From NCBI RefSeq assembly GCF_030268045.1, contig NZ_BSDC01000001.1:248001-312000 (forward strand): DNA of 64,000 bases, given 5' to 3'. The stretch's first letter is position 1. Each line of letters starts with the position of its first letter. Of this stretch, positions 24,412 to 36,663 are shown piece after piece. The position numbers and the translations under genes are program-made. The DNA comes from Geothrix edaphica. Its GTDB lineage: Bacteria; Acidobacteriota; Holophagae; Holophagales; Holophagaceae. Under the pieces are notes generated by a model, which saw nothing but the letters and a program-made list of their open reading frames with translations, had not been told where the DNA came from and made no database searches.

Positions 24412-27400
24412 TGCGCAGCCTCGACCTCCGCGATCCCCGCGTCCTCGACCAGTCCCTGGTGGTCAGCGCCAGCGCGGGCTCCGGCAAGACCTTCACCCTC
24501 ACCGTCCTCGTCACCGCCAATCTGGGCCGCGGGGACATCCGGCCCTACGAGATCCTGGCCACCACCTTCAGCGAGGCGGCGGCGGCGGACCTCCGCGAGC
24601 GCCTGCTGCGCCCCCTGGACCTGCTGGCCGCCCTCGACGAGCCCACCTGGCGGGAGCTGCGACCCCTCCTGGGGCAGTCAGACAGCAAGCCCGTCGAAGC
24701 CCTGCTGAAGGCCCTGCCTCTGGCGGACCGCCTGCGGAAATCCGCCGGCGAGGTGGGCCTGGCGGCCTGCCACTGGGGCGGCGCCGCCTGGGCGGATTCG
24801 CCCGCCAAGGCCCGGGCCTTCTGGCGCCGCACGCGCCGGGAGGCGGAGCTGCTGCAGGTCTCCACCATCCACAGCCTGGCCCTGCGTCTCCTGGGCCGGG
24901 GCGAAGGCGCGCCGGAGAGCCTCCGCGACGTGGCCCATCCCGCCCTGCTGCGCCTGCTGCGCCAGACCGTGCGGGAGGCGCTGACCCTCCCCGAGGCGCA
25001 CCCCGACCAGGTGCCGGCCCGGCTGCTGCTGGCCTGGGCCGAGCGGAACTGGGAGGACCTGTCGCGGGGGCACGACCAGCACCGGGATGCCCTGGGCCAC
25101 CTCGACCCGGAAGATCCCGCGCCCCACCGGGCCGCGCTGCGGGCCGCCCTGGCCGCGGCCGCGCAGGCCCTGGCACCCTACGCGGCCAACCCGGTGCTGG
25201 CCCAGGATCAGGCCAGCCGCTCCCGGCATTTCTTCAAAGCCTCCTGCATCCTTCCGCTCCCGGGTGCGGGTGCGGACCTGGCCGCGTGCCTGCGCTGGGC
25301 CGAGAGCCAGAGCCGGCGCGCGGACGCGGAGAAGACCTACTTCACCCCCGAATTCCGGGCGGCCATGGCCACCTTCGGGCCCGTGGCCGATGCGCTGGAG
25401 GCCTGGCTGCGTTGCCTGCTGGTGGAGGCCCTGCGGCGGTTCGAGGCGCGCAAGGCGGAGCAGGGACAGGCGACCTTCGGCGACCTCGTCCGCCAGGCCC
25501 TGCTCGGGCTGCGGGAAGGCCGGCTGGAGACCACGCCGCCCAAGCTGCTGCTGGTGGACGAGTACCAGGACACCTCGCGCTCCCAGGACGCCTTCCTCAC
25601 GGCCCTCGGCGCCGGGCGCATCGTCCGCGTGGGGGACGTCAAGCAGGCCATCTACGGATTCCGTGGGGGCGATCCCGACCTGCTGCGCGATCACCTGGCC
25701 GCGGCCGGGGACCGGGCCTTCCGGCTTCCCTCCAACTTCCGCTCCACCCCCGAGGTGGTGGCCCTGGCCAACCGCTACGTGGACGAGGTCTGGCCCCGGC
25801 TCGCCCCGGCCATGGACGGGCTGGACGGCCTCCAGGAGGCCGTTGGCCCCGAGGCGCTGCCGGTGGGGCTCGTCCGGTCGCCGGCCCCGTCTTCGGGAAC
25901 GGATCTGCCGGCCCTGTCGGACTGGATCGCAGGGCTCTCCCGAGAGGCGGGCTGGCGGCAGTGTCTGGGCGCGTCCGCGCGGCCCGGCCCTCGCCGCCGG
26001 ACGCTGCTCCTGAAGCAGCGCACCAAGCTGCCCGCCCTCCTGCAGCGCCTGAAGCACCAGGGTATCCAGCCCTACGTGGTGGCGAAGGCGGGCTTCTGGG
26101 ACAGCCCCGGCGTGCGCCTGGTCATGGCGGCACTGGAGGCGGTGGCGCATCCCGAGCGGCCGCTGCCCTGCGCCGCGCTGCTCCGCCAGGTGGTGGGGCT
26201 CAGCGACGGGGAGCTCACGCGCCTCGCCGCCGCCCACGAGGGCCGGCCGGCCCTTCCGGGCCTGGGCTCGCTCGATCCAGAGGCCCTTCCCGAGCCGCAC
26301 CAGGACGGGGCCCGCTGGCTGCTGGACCTGCGCCAGGCCTCCACCCAGGAGCTGGCGGGGCGGCTGCTGAGGCAGGGGAGCGTGCTGCGGGCGCTGGGTG
26401 CCCTGCGCATCCACGGGGCCATGGAGCCCCTGCGGGCGCGGCGGAACCTCGCGGCCCTGCTGGCCCTTCTGCTGGACCTGCCCGCCAGCCCCGCCGTGGC
26501 CTTCGCGCTGCTGGAGGATGAGCGCGCGGGCATGGAGCGGGGCGACCTGCCCGCCTCCGCGGAGGACGCGGACCTGCTCATCCAGACTGTGCATGGCAGC
26601 AAGGGACTCGAGTACGACGATGTCATCCTGCCCCTGCTCCACGCCCGACCCCGCGCCTTCCGCCGCGGCGAGCTGCGCACACAGCCGGACACCGGGGACC
26701 TGCTGCTGGCCTGGAAGCTGGGCGACCACCCGGGCGCCGCCTACCGGGCACTCAAGCCGATCGTCGAGGCCCGCCAACGCCGGGACGAGCTGAACCTCCT
26801 CTACGTGGCCCTCACCCGCGCCAAGGAGCGCCTCTGCCTGCTGCTGCAGGAGCCGAAGGACAAGAAGGATCCCGCCGAGGCGAAGACCTGGGCCCAGTGG
26901 GGCCAGCACCTCGCCGAGGCCCATCCCGAGCTGGAGCTCCTCCAGGCCCCGCCCCAGCCCGCGCCGCTTCCACCCCCGGAGGCCCCCGCCGCGCAGGCCC
27001 CCGCCGCCAGGCCGGCCCTGCCCGAAGGCGTGACGCCTCCGGACGCCCATGCCGGCACGCCCGCCGACACCCGCGCCAGGGCCCGCCAGGAAGGCGAGGC
27101 CGTCCACGCCTTCCTCCGCGACCTCCTGGTGCGCTGGGAGGACCCGGAAGCCCTCGCCGCCTGCCTCGCCGCCACCCCTGCGATCGCGCAGCTGCGCGAG
27201 AACGCCCTCCGCTTCCTGGCACAGTTCGAGGCCCGGGGCTGGCGTCCCCTCCGCCGCCGCACCGAGCTGCCCCTGGCCGGGGCTGCCGCCAGCGGCGCGC
27301 TGGGCCGCGCCGACCTGGTGGTCTGGGCGGACGACCGCATCCACCTCCTGGACTTCAAGCACTCCAAGGCCTTCGGGGAAGAGGAACTGGCCGGCTACCG

Positions 27401-27503
27401 CGACCAGCTCGCCCGCTACGCCCGCGTGCTGGAGGACCAGGAAGGGAAGGCCGTCGAGGCCTGGCTGGTGGCGCTGAAATCGGGCGATTGGGTGCGGGTG
27501 TAG
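24411..27503 (+). CDS. AddA-like UvrD-family helicase-nuclease
   Basis: A 1030-residue ATP-dependent 3'-5' helicase with C-terminal nuclease, the likely partner of the upstream AddB-like protein in recombination repair. Motifs run in order: Walker A SASAGSGKTFTL (19-30), STIHSLALRLL (motif Ib), LLVDEYQDTSRSQ near 382 (motif II), VGDVKQAIYGFRGGDP, QTVHGSKGLEYDDVI, LLYVALTRAKERL (motif VI), then a Pro/Ala linker and a RecB-type nuclease with GRADLVV and LLDFKHSKAF near 980. All key residues look intact. ATG 24411 shares a base with the upstream stop, implying coupled translation. Confidence 0.9.
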   Translation: MRSLDLRDPRVLDQSLVVSASAGSGKTFTLTVLVTANLGRGDIRPYEILATTFSEAAAADLRERLLRPLDLLAALDEPTWRELRPLLGQSDSKPVEALLKALPLADRLRKSAGEVGLAACHWGGAAWADSPAKARAFWRRTRREAELLQVSTIHSLALRLLGRGEGAPESLRDVAHPALLRLLRQTVREALTLPEAHPDQVPARLLLAWAERNWEDLSRGHDQHRDALGHLDPEDPAPHRAALRAALAAAAQALAPYAANPVLAQDQASRSRHFFKASCILPLPGAGADLAACLRWAESQSRRADAEKTYFTPEFRAAMATFGPVADALEAWLRCLLVEALRRFEARKAEQGQATFGDLVRQALLGLREGRLETTPPKLLLVDEYQDTSRSQDAFLTALGAGRIVRVGDVKQAIYGFRGGDPDLLRDHLAAAGDRAFRLPSNFRSTPEVVALANRYVDEVWPRLAPAMDGLDGLQEAVGPEALPVGLVRSPAPSSGTDLPALSDWIAGLSREAGWRQCLGASARPGPRRRTLLLKQRTKLPALLQRLKHQGIQPYVVAKAGFWDSPGVRLVMAALEAVAHPERPLPCAALLRQVVGLSDGELTRLAAAHEGRPALPGLGSLDPEALPEPHQDGARWLLDLRQASTQELAGRLLRQGSVLRALGALRIHGAMEPLRARRNLAALLALLLDLPASPAVAFALLEDERAGMERGDLPASAEDADLLIQTVHGSKGLEYDDVILPLLHARPRAFRRGELRTQPDTGDLLLAWKLGDHPGAAYRALKPIVEARQRRDELNLLYVALTRAKERLCLLLQEPKDKKDPAEAKTWAQWGQHLAEAHPELELLQAPPQPAPLPPPEAPAAQAPAARPALPEGVTPPDAHAGTPADTRARARQEGEAVHAFLRDLLVRWEDPEALAACLAATPAIAQLRENALRFLAQFEARGWRPLRRRTELPLAGAAASGALGRADLVVWADDRIHLLDFKHSKAFGEEELAGYRDQLARYARVLEDQEGKAVEAWLVALKSGDWVRV

Positions 27504-27613
27504 GCGTTCCCCTGCCGATGCGCCGGAAGAAGCTGTTTCGATCGACTTGGAAGTGAGGGGAAGTAGACTGGTTACATTCAACAGGCCGGATTCCTCGACC
27601 GCAGGGAGAACGG

Positions 27614-28696
27614 ATGGCTCAGGTACGCAGCGTCATCATCGGCACGGGCAGCTGCCTTCCCCTGCGCCACGTCCCGAATGACGCGTTTCTGGAGCATGCC
27701 TTCTTCGAGGGTGAAGGGCAGCCCTATCCCGCCGGGGAGACGGCGCGGATGGTGGCGAAGTTCCAGGAGATCACTGAGATCGCCGAGCGGCGCTACGCCT
27801 CGGAGGATCGGGTCGCCTCGGATCTGGCCCTCGAGGCCGCGAAGCAGGCCCTGGCCGCGGCCGCCATCGACCCGGAGACCCTGGATTACGTGATCGTGGC
27901 CCACAACTTCGGCGACGTGACCGCGGGCAGCCGGCAGTCCGATCTCGTCCCCACCCTGGCCGCGCGGGTCAAGGCGAGGCTGCGCATCGCCAACCCCTTC
28001 TGCGTAGCCTACGACCTGCCCTTCGGCTGCCCCGGCTGGGTCCAGGCCGTGATCCAGGCCGACTACTTCCTGCGCTCAGGGGACGCGAAGCGCGCCCTGG
28101 TGATCGGCGCCGAGACCCTCTCCCGCGTGTCCGATCCATGCGACCGCGACAGCCTGATCTATGCGGATGGCGCCGGGGCCGTGGTGCTGGAGGCCCAGGC
28201 CCACGACGAGCCCGTGGGCATCCTAGCGCACGCCACGAGGACCGACACCCTCGACCACGGCGGGCTGTTGCGGATGGGCCGCTCCTTCGACCTGGACCGC
28301 GGCGATGGCCAGCTCTACATCAAGATGCAGGGGCGGAAGCTCTACGAGTACGCGATCGCCACCGTGCCGGGTCTGGTGCGCCTGAGCCTCGAGCGGGCGG
28401 GCCTCTCCCTGGAGCACGTGGACAAAGTGCTGATCCACCAGGCCAACGGGAAGATGGACGAGGCCATCCTCAAGCGGCTCTTCCGGCTCTACGGCATCGC
28501 GGAGCTACCGAAGGGGATCATGCCCATGACAGTCTCCTGGCTGGGCAACAGCTCCGTGGCCACCGTGCCCACCCTCCTCGACCTGGTGGTGAGGGGCCAG
28601 CTGGAGGGCCACACCCTGCACAGCGGCGACCATGTGGTGTTCGCCTCCGTGGGCGCCGGCATGAGCATCAATTCTGTGGTCTATCGGTGGCCGTGA
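27614..28696 (+). CDS. 3-oxoacyl-ACP synthase III-like ketosynthase (FabH family)
   Basis: A 360-residue thiolase-fold condensing enzyme. The catalytic Cys139 is in YDLPFGCPGW, the His near 275 is in VLIHQANGKMDEAI and the Asn near 309 in SWLGNSSVATVPTL, the Cys-His-Asn triad of FabH. It is longer than canonical FabH (about 320) because of an insertion near residues 28-60, and the usual acetyl-CoA-binding details differ, so it may use another starter acyl group. No other fatty-acid gene is adjacent. The start ATG follows a GGAGAACGG ribosome site. Confidence 0.88.
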   Translation: MAQVRSVIIGTGSCLPLRHVPNDAFLEHAFFEGEGQPYPAGETARMVAKFQEITEIAERRYASEDRVASDLALEAAKQALAAAAIDPETLDYVIVAHNFGDVTAGSRQSDLVPTLAARVKARLRIANPFCVAYDLPFGCPGWVQAVIQADYFLRSGDAKRALVIGAETLSRVSDPCDRDSLIYADGAGAVVLEAQAHDEPVGILAHATRTDTLDHGGLLRMGRSFDLDRGDGQLYIKMQGRKLYEYAIATVPGLVRLSLERAGLSLEHVDKVLIHQANGKMDEAILKRLFRLYGIAELPKGIMPMTVSWLGNSSVATVPTLLDLVVRGQLEGHTLHSGDHVVFASVGAGMSINSVVYRWP

Positions 28697-28780
28697 TTCA
28701 TCCCGGTGCAGGAGGCTTCATTGCGGCGATCTTTCCGCGGTCAGGATTCTCCTTGATCCAGATCTGGTAGCCTGGCCCGC

Positions 28781-29668
28781 ATGGCCAATGCGGTGCTGAC
28801 GACTTCGGTCGGATCGATCTATGACGATCTCCCCGAGTTCCGCTATCACTTCCCCAGGACCTACCTGAACCAGGTACAGGCTGCGGTGGGTGACTGGGTG
28901 GTGTATTACGAGCCGAGGCGCAGCCATGGTGGTGGCCGTCAGGCCTATTTCGCGATGGCACGTGTGCTTCGGGTGGAACCAGATCCAAATCTTCGAGACC
29001 ATTTCTACGCGTACATGGATGGCTATCTGGAATTCGAACAGCCTGTCGGCTTCCAGGGAGCGGGGAGATACTGGGAATCCACACTCCAGAAATCGGACGG
29101 AACCACGAATAGAGGGGCTTTTGGGCGGGCGGTCCGGCTGCTGCCGGAGGCCGAATTCGAGGCCATTGTTCAGGCGGGCTATCAGCGGAACCTCGAACCT
29201 TGGGAGGCTATGGATGTGGCTCTGGCCCAAGGCGTTGCTGAAGAGACTTTCGCCTATGACGCACGTCCGATGGTCGAACAATGGGTGACGCGGCCTTTTC
29301 GTGAGGAGGCCTTCCGCCGCAAAGTTCGTGAAGCCTACAAGAACACATGCGCTTTTTCAGGGTTGTGCCTCGTCAACGGCGGCGGCCGGCCAGAAGTCCA
29401 GGCCGCGCACATCCGTCCTGTGGCCTCCAGTGGGCCTGATTCTGTGCGCAACGGCCTGGCGCTGACGGGCACCCTTCATTGGCTTTTCGATCGGGGGTTG
29501 CTGGCTGTGGGGGAGGACCTTGAAATCCTGGTTTCGCCCCAAGGCGTTCCCGATGGTCTCAGTCGGCTGTTGCGACCCGACCGGCGCCTGGTTGTTCCCG
29601 ACGCTCCAGACTCACGCCCCCACGCGGTATTTCTCGCCTGGCATCGGGAGAATGTATTTAAGGGTTGA
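28781..29668 (+). CDS. HNH endonuclease, solitary restriction-type protein
   Basis: A 295-residue protein. The first 130 residues, starting GSIYDDLPEFRYHFPRTYL and including VGDWVVYYEPRR and AYFAMARV, look like a PUA/EVE-type DNA-reading domain of restriction-like proteins (COG3440). The C-terminal HNH domain has CAFSGLCLVNGGGRPEVQ, AAHIRPVASSG, the Asn in VRNGLALTG and HWLFDRGLL. No methyltransferase lies beside it, which fits a modification-dependent nuclease, but that is inference. By eye, codon use is less GC-rich than in neighbours, which suggests transfer. The tRNA-Glu terminator is about 60 bases downstream on the other strand. Confidence 0.82.
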   Translation: MANAVLTTSVGSIYDDLPEFRYHFPRTYLNQVQAAVGDWVVYYEPRRSHGGGRQAYFAMARVLRVEPDPNLRDHFYAYMDGYLEFEQPVGFQGAGRYWESTLQKSDGTTNRGAFGRAVRLLPEAEFEAIVQAGYQRNLEPWEAMDVALAQGVAEETFAYDARPMVEQWVTRPFREEAFRRKVREAYKNTCAFSGLCLVNGGGRPEVQAAHIRPVASSGPDSVRNGLALTGTLHWLFDRGLLAVGEDLEILVSPQGVPDGLSRLLRPDRRLVVPDAPDSRPHAVFLAWHRENVFKG

Positions 29669-29729
29669 AGATGCCGGACGAATCGCGGAGTGACGCACAT
29701 TGAGGAAGAGAGTGTGCGAGACAAGCAAA

Positions 29730-29749
29730 AGGCCCGGGAAACCGGGCCT
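29730..29749 (-). terminator. Rho-independent terminator of the tRNA transcript
   Basis: On the minus strand AGGCCCGG-TTTC-CCGGGCCT forms a perfect eight-base stem, followed by TTTTGCTT. It lies 15 bases after the tRNA-Glu 3' end. Confidence 0.85.
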
Positions 29750-29764
29750 AAGTGCTTTATTTAC

Positions 29765-29839
29765 TGGTAGGGCTAACGGGATTTGAACCCGTGTTACCGC
29801 CGTGAAAGGGCGGTGTCCTGACCCCTAGACGATAGCCCC
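29765..29839 (-). tRNA. tRNA-Glu (UUC)
   Basis: A 75-base cloverleaf including the encoded CCA. The acceptor stem GGGGCTA pairs with TAGCCCT (one G-U), the anticodon loop CTTTCAC has anticodon TTC, and the T-arm reads CGGGTTCAAATCCCG. It is followed on the same strand by a terminator and preceded by tRNA-Lys, 13 bases away. Confidence 0.96.
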
Positions 29840-29852
29840 ATGGGGTGGAACT

Positions 29853-29927
29853 TGGTGGGCCCTGCGGGATTTGAACCCGCGGCCAACGGCTTAAAAGGCC
29901 GCTGCTCTACCGCTGAGCTAAGGGCCC
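29853..29927 (-). tRNA. tRNA-Lys (UUU)
   Basis: A 75-base cloverleaf with encoded CCA. The acceptor GGGCCCT pairs perfectly with AGGGCCC, the D-arm is AGCTCAGCGGTAGAGC, the anticodon loop CTTTTAA has anticodon TTT, and the T-arm is GCGGGTTCAAATCCCGC. It lies downstream of purA on the same strand, about 100 bases away. Confidence 0.96.
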
Positions 29928-30031
29928 TTGCCGGTGGTTCCAGGCCCGCGTGCCCTCGAGCGCGCGGTGCACGCGAGCGTGCGATGCCTGAATGGGCAGG
30001 ACGACCAGTGTGCCCGTGATAGAGCCCAGGG

Positions 30032-31339
30032 TCAAGCCAGCAGCGGCTCCAGGAAGGTCCCGGGATAGACGCAGCCCTCCTGGCGATCGGGGCCGGTGCT
30101 GAGGTAGGCGATGGGCACTTCGACGCTCTCGACCAGGGCCTCGAGGTAGGCGTGGGCCTCGGCGGGAAGCTCGCCGTGCCTGGTGATGCCCCGGGTGCTG
30201 GCCCAGCCCTTGAAGTACTTCACCTCGGGCTTCAGCTCCTTCCAGTCGGCGGCGCAGCTGGGGAGCTTGGTGGTGACGGTGCCTTCGCCGGTGCGGTAGC
30301 CCACGATGAGGCCCACCTCGTCCAGGCCGTCCAGGACGTCCAGCTTCATGATGGCCAGGCCATCCACGCCGTTGGTGCGGCAGGCGTGGGCGGTGATGGG
30401 GGCGTCGAACCAGCCGCAGCGGCGGGGCCGGCCGGTGGTGGTGCCGAACTCCTTGCCCACCTGGCGCAGGCGCTCGCCGGTGGCGTCGTGCATCTCGGCG
30501 GGGAAGGGGCCGGAGCCGACGCGGGTGGTGTAGGCCTTGGCGATGCCGAGGATCTTGTCGAGGGCCTTGGGGGACAGGCCGGTGCCGGTGAAGAGGCCGC
30601 CCAGGCTGCAGTTGCTGGAGGTGACGAAGGGGTAGGTGCCGTGGTCGATGTCGAGCAGGGCGGCCTGGGCGCCCTCGAAGAGGATGCGGTCGCCGCGCTC
30701 CCAGGCGGTCACGAGATGGCTCTGGGTGTCGCCGATGAAGGGCAGGAGCGGCTTGGCCGTGCGGAGCAGGCCTTCGACGATGGCATCCAGGGTGGGCAGG
30801 TCGGCGGCCCCGGCGCCCAGGCGCAGGCGGACCTCCTCGTAGCCGTGGCCGATGCGCTCGGCCAGGGTGTCGGGATGGAGCAGGTCGCCCAGGCGTACGC
30901 CCATGCGGCCGGCCTTCATCTCGTAGGCGGGGCCGATGCCGCGGCCCGTGGTGCCGATCTTGTTGGCGCCCCCCTCGCGCCAGAGGTCGAGCGCGATGTG
31001 GTGGGGCAGGATGATGTGGGCCCGGTCGGACAGCATCAGCCGGCCGGTCAGGTCGAAACCGCGGGTTTTCAGGCGATCCAGCTCCTGCTGGAAGACCTCG
31101 AGGTTGAGGACGACGCCGTTGCCCACCACCAGGAAGCAGCCGGGATGGAGGGCGCCGCTGGGCACCTGATGCAGTGCGATGCTCTGGCCGTCGACCACGA
31201 CGGTGTGGCCGGCGTTGTTGCCGCCCTGGAAACGCACCACCTGATGGAAGTGCGGGCTGAGGAGGTCCACGACCTTGCCCTTGCCCTCGTCCCCCCACTG
31301 GAGCCCCAGGATCGCCAGATTGGTCCTAACCAGGCTCAT
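30032..31339 (-). CDS. purA: Adenylosuccinate synthetase
   Basis: A 435-residue GTP-dependent enzyme joining IMP and aspartate on the way to AMP. The N-terminal GLQWGDEGKGKVVDLL loop binds IMP and GTP, and FQGGNNAGHTVVV, TTGRGIGPAYEMKAGR and the C-terminal STGPDRQ region are typical. ATG 31339 is preceded by GGAGGG and starts about eight residues before the loop; the upstream open frame is not protein-like. It is divergent from clpC, with about 215 bases between them, and a pair of tRNA genes follows. Confidence 0.95.
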   Translation of the reverse strand: MSLVRTNLAILGLQWGDEGKGKVVDLLSPHFHQVVRFQGGNNAGHTVVVDGQSIALHQVPSGALHPGCFLVVGNGVVLNLEVFQQELDRLKTRGFDLTGRLMLSDRAHIILPHHIALDLWREGGANKIGTTGRGIGPAYEMKAGRMGVRLGDLLHPDTLAERIGHGYEEVRLRLGAGAADLPTLDAIVEGLLRTAKPLLPFIGDTQSHLVTAWERGDRILFEGAQAALLDIDHGTYPFVTSSNCSLGGLFTGTGLSPKALDKILGIAKAYTTRVGSGPFPAEMHDATGERLRQVGKEFGTTTGRPRRCGWFDAPITAHACRTNGVDGLAIMKLDVLDGLDEVGLIVGYRTGEGTVTTKLPSCAADWKELKPEVKYFKGWASTRGITRHGELPAEAHAYLEALVESVEVPIAYLSTGPDRQEGCVYPGTFLEPLLA

Positions 31340-31512
31340 GTCGCCCTCCCAGCCCTCCAGTCTACCGTTCCGACAGGGTTCTGTCCCGGGTGGAGGCTGC
31401 CTTCCGGCCCGGCTCCGGGCTCGGTTCTGTCCCAGCCGGGCCGGGACAACCCGGGGGGAAGGCGCTACCCTGGTAGGCCTCCCTGGAACCATCCCGGCCC
31501 CGGGGTCATCCA

Positions 31513-31530
31513 ATCATCCGCAAGGATGAT
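31513..31530 (+). promoter_or_regulatory. Hairpin in the clpC leader
   Basis: ATCATCC and GGATGAT form a seven-base stem closed by a GCAA (GNRA) tetraloop, 26 bases before the clpC start. It is not followed by T bases, so it is more likely an mRNA leader element than a terminator. No CIRCE or clear heat-shock promoter was found around it. Confidence 0.45.
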
Positions 31531-31556
31531 CTGCAGCTAACCCGAAAGGGTGTCCC

Positions 31557-34027
<2,471 letters not shown>

Positions 34028-34031
<4 letters not shown>

Positions 34032-36607
34032 CGCAGCGGAACATGGTTTGGAACCGGGTCCAGCCCCGGTGGTGGAAGGGCGTGCTGCCCCTGACCCTCG
34101 TAGTCCTGGCGGCGGGCTTCGCACTTCCGCTGGCGGCGCAGGACATCGAGCCCATCGTCAAGATCGAGGTGGTGGGGGCCCAGAAGCAGACGGCCGAGAC
34201 GGTGATCTTCAAGTCGGGTGTGCATGTGGGCGACGATCTCCGGAACGTCGATCTCAGCGGCGTGATGAGCAGGCTCTGGGCCAGCGGCGGCTTCGATGAC
34301 ATCAAGCTGGAGCTCGAGGATGCCCCGGGCGGCAAGAAGCTGGTCATCCGCATCAAGGAGCGGCCCCTCATCAAGGAGATCGACTACCGCGGCGGCACCG
34401 AGGTGGGCATCACCAACATCAAGGACAAGGTGAAGGAGAAGAAGCTCACCATCAACCCGGACACGATCTACGATCCCGAGGCGGCCCGGAAGATCAAGAA
34501 CCTGATCGTGGACCAGGCCGGCGAGAAGGGCTTCCGGAACCCGGTGGTGGACATCACGCTCGAGCCCATGGGCCCCGGCGTGGCGCGCCTGGTCTTCGAG
34601 GTGAAGGAAGGCGGCAAGGCGAAGATCTACAAGGTCGAGTTCCGGGGCAATAAGGTGTTTTCCAGCTCCCAGCTGCGCAGCGTCATGAAGAAGACGCGCA
34701 ACCACTGGATGTTCAGCTGGCTCACCACCCACGACCTGCTGGTGGACAAGAACCTGGAAGAGGATCTGGAGAACCTCAAGAAGGCCTACTGGAAGCTGGG
34801 CTACAAGGATGTCTTCGTGGGCAAGCCGGTCATCGAGGTGGAGGACCGGACCACGGCCAAGCAGAAGAAGAAGAACGAGAAGCGCATCAAGGAGGCGAAG
34901 TCGCCCAAGTACGACCTCCGCGCCACCCTCACCATCCCCGTGCTCGAGGGGCAGCAGTACTTCGAGGGCACCTTCAAGGCCGAGGGCGGCAAGCTCTTCC
35001 GCGAGACCTACTACCCGATGAAGTACGCGGAGGTGAAGCGGGACAACCACTCCATCCTCAAGAAGTTCTTCAACATCCGGCCCTCCCTGGAGACCCCCAA
35101 GGCCGGCGCCAAGCCCGTGCCCTTCGACCTGGATGCGGTGAACCAGACCGTGGACAAGATCAAGGAGGCCTACAGCAACCAGGCCTACATCATGTTCCGC
35201 GCGGAGAAGAAGTTCGAGATCCGCGAAGAGGACGGCGTCAAGAAGGTGGACACCACCCTGAAGCTGGACGAGGGCGAGCCCTACACGGTCCGCCGCATCG
35301 AGTTCGAGGGCAACCTCACCACCAAGGACAAGGTGCTGCGCCGCAGCATGATGCTGAAGGAGGGCGACCCCTTCCGCATGGATATCTTCAAGGACTCCCT
35401 GCTGGGCATCAGCCAGCTGAGCTTCTTCGACGTGAAGACTTCCGAACCCAAGGTGGACCTGGTGCCGGATAAGCCCCAGGTGGATGTGGTGGTGCGCGGT
35501 GAGGAGGCCGGCGTCAACGAGCTGCTCTTCCAGGGTGGCTACGGCTCGCTGTTCGGTTTCTCCCTGGGCGTGAGCTTCTCCACTCGCAACCTCGGCGGCG
35601 GCGGCGAGACCCTGTCCATGAGCTACAACGGCGGCAAGTTCTCCAAGAACGTCTCCGTGGGGTTCACCGAGCCCTTCGTGTTCGACCTGCCCTACTCCTT
35701 CTCCACCTCCGTCTCGAACGGATCGGCAGACTACGACGCCTCCCGCGTAGGTGTTGCGAACGCCTACAAGCAGTTCACCCGCAGCCTCGGCCTGTCCGTG
35801 GGCGCGCGCCTGAGCAACTGGTTCCCCAACCAGCCCTGGGCCTTCTTCACCACCTATTCCACGGGCTACAGCTTCCGCCTGATCCGCATCGAGGGCGGCC
35901 GCAACTACTACTTCCGGGACCTGAGCAATCAGCTCACCTCCACCTTCAGTCAGAGCCTGGCTTACAGCACCGTGAACCACCAGTTCAAGCCCACCCAGGG
36001 CACCCGGGTGTCCTTCGGCCTGGAGTACGGCGGCTGGCAGTTCGGCGGCGACAAGCCCTTCCTGAGGGCCACCTGGGACTTCGCCAAGTTCACCAATCTG
36101 GCGGAGCGGCACATCTTCGCCATGAACCTCAGCTACGGCTACCTCCAGAACATGGGCCGCGAGGAGCTGCCGCTCTACGACCTCTACCGGCCCGGCGGCG
36201 AGAACAGCATCCGCGGCTATCGCTATGGCCAGGTGGGCTCCGTGCTCCTGGACAACAACGGCCAGCCGGTTGTGGTGGGGGGCAACAAGCAGTTCATCGC
36301 CAACCTGGAGTACCAATTCATGATTGCCGACCAATTCCGGCTCGTATTCTTCTACGACGCGGGTAACGCGTGGGGCAGCGGCACCAAGGTCTTCAGCCGC
36401 GACATGGTCCCCTACAAGGACGCCGCAAATAACCAGTATTCTTACAAGAGCCCGTCCCTCGTAAGGTCCATGGGCCTGGAGTTCCGGTTCTTCCTGCCCA
36501 TCAGCCCGGCCCCCCTGCGCCTGATCTGGTCGCGGAAGCTGAACCCCTATCCCTTCGACTTGGAGGGGCAGAACGACTTCCAGTTCTCCATCGGCACCAC
36601 TTTCTGA
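34028..36607 (+). CDS. bamA: Outer membrane protein assembly factor BamA
   Basis: An 859-residue outer-membrane insertase. After a signal ending LPLAAQ come POTRA domains (to about 480), with enlarged Lys-rich segments such as DRTTAKQKKKNEKRIKEAK near 270, and a 16-strand barrel (Omp85/D15 type). The conserved loop-6 motif appears as SIRGYRYG near 728, and the chain ends in aromatic Phe (SIGTTF), as barrel proteins do. ATG 34028 overlaps the clpC stop. A skp-like gene follows 56 bases on, as in most genomes. Confidence 0.95.
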
Positions 36608-36663
36608 TGAGTGGGGGCCGGGTCCCCCACGCTACAATGAGCCTTTCCCCCTGGAGCCTTCCC

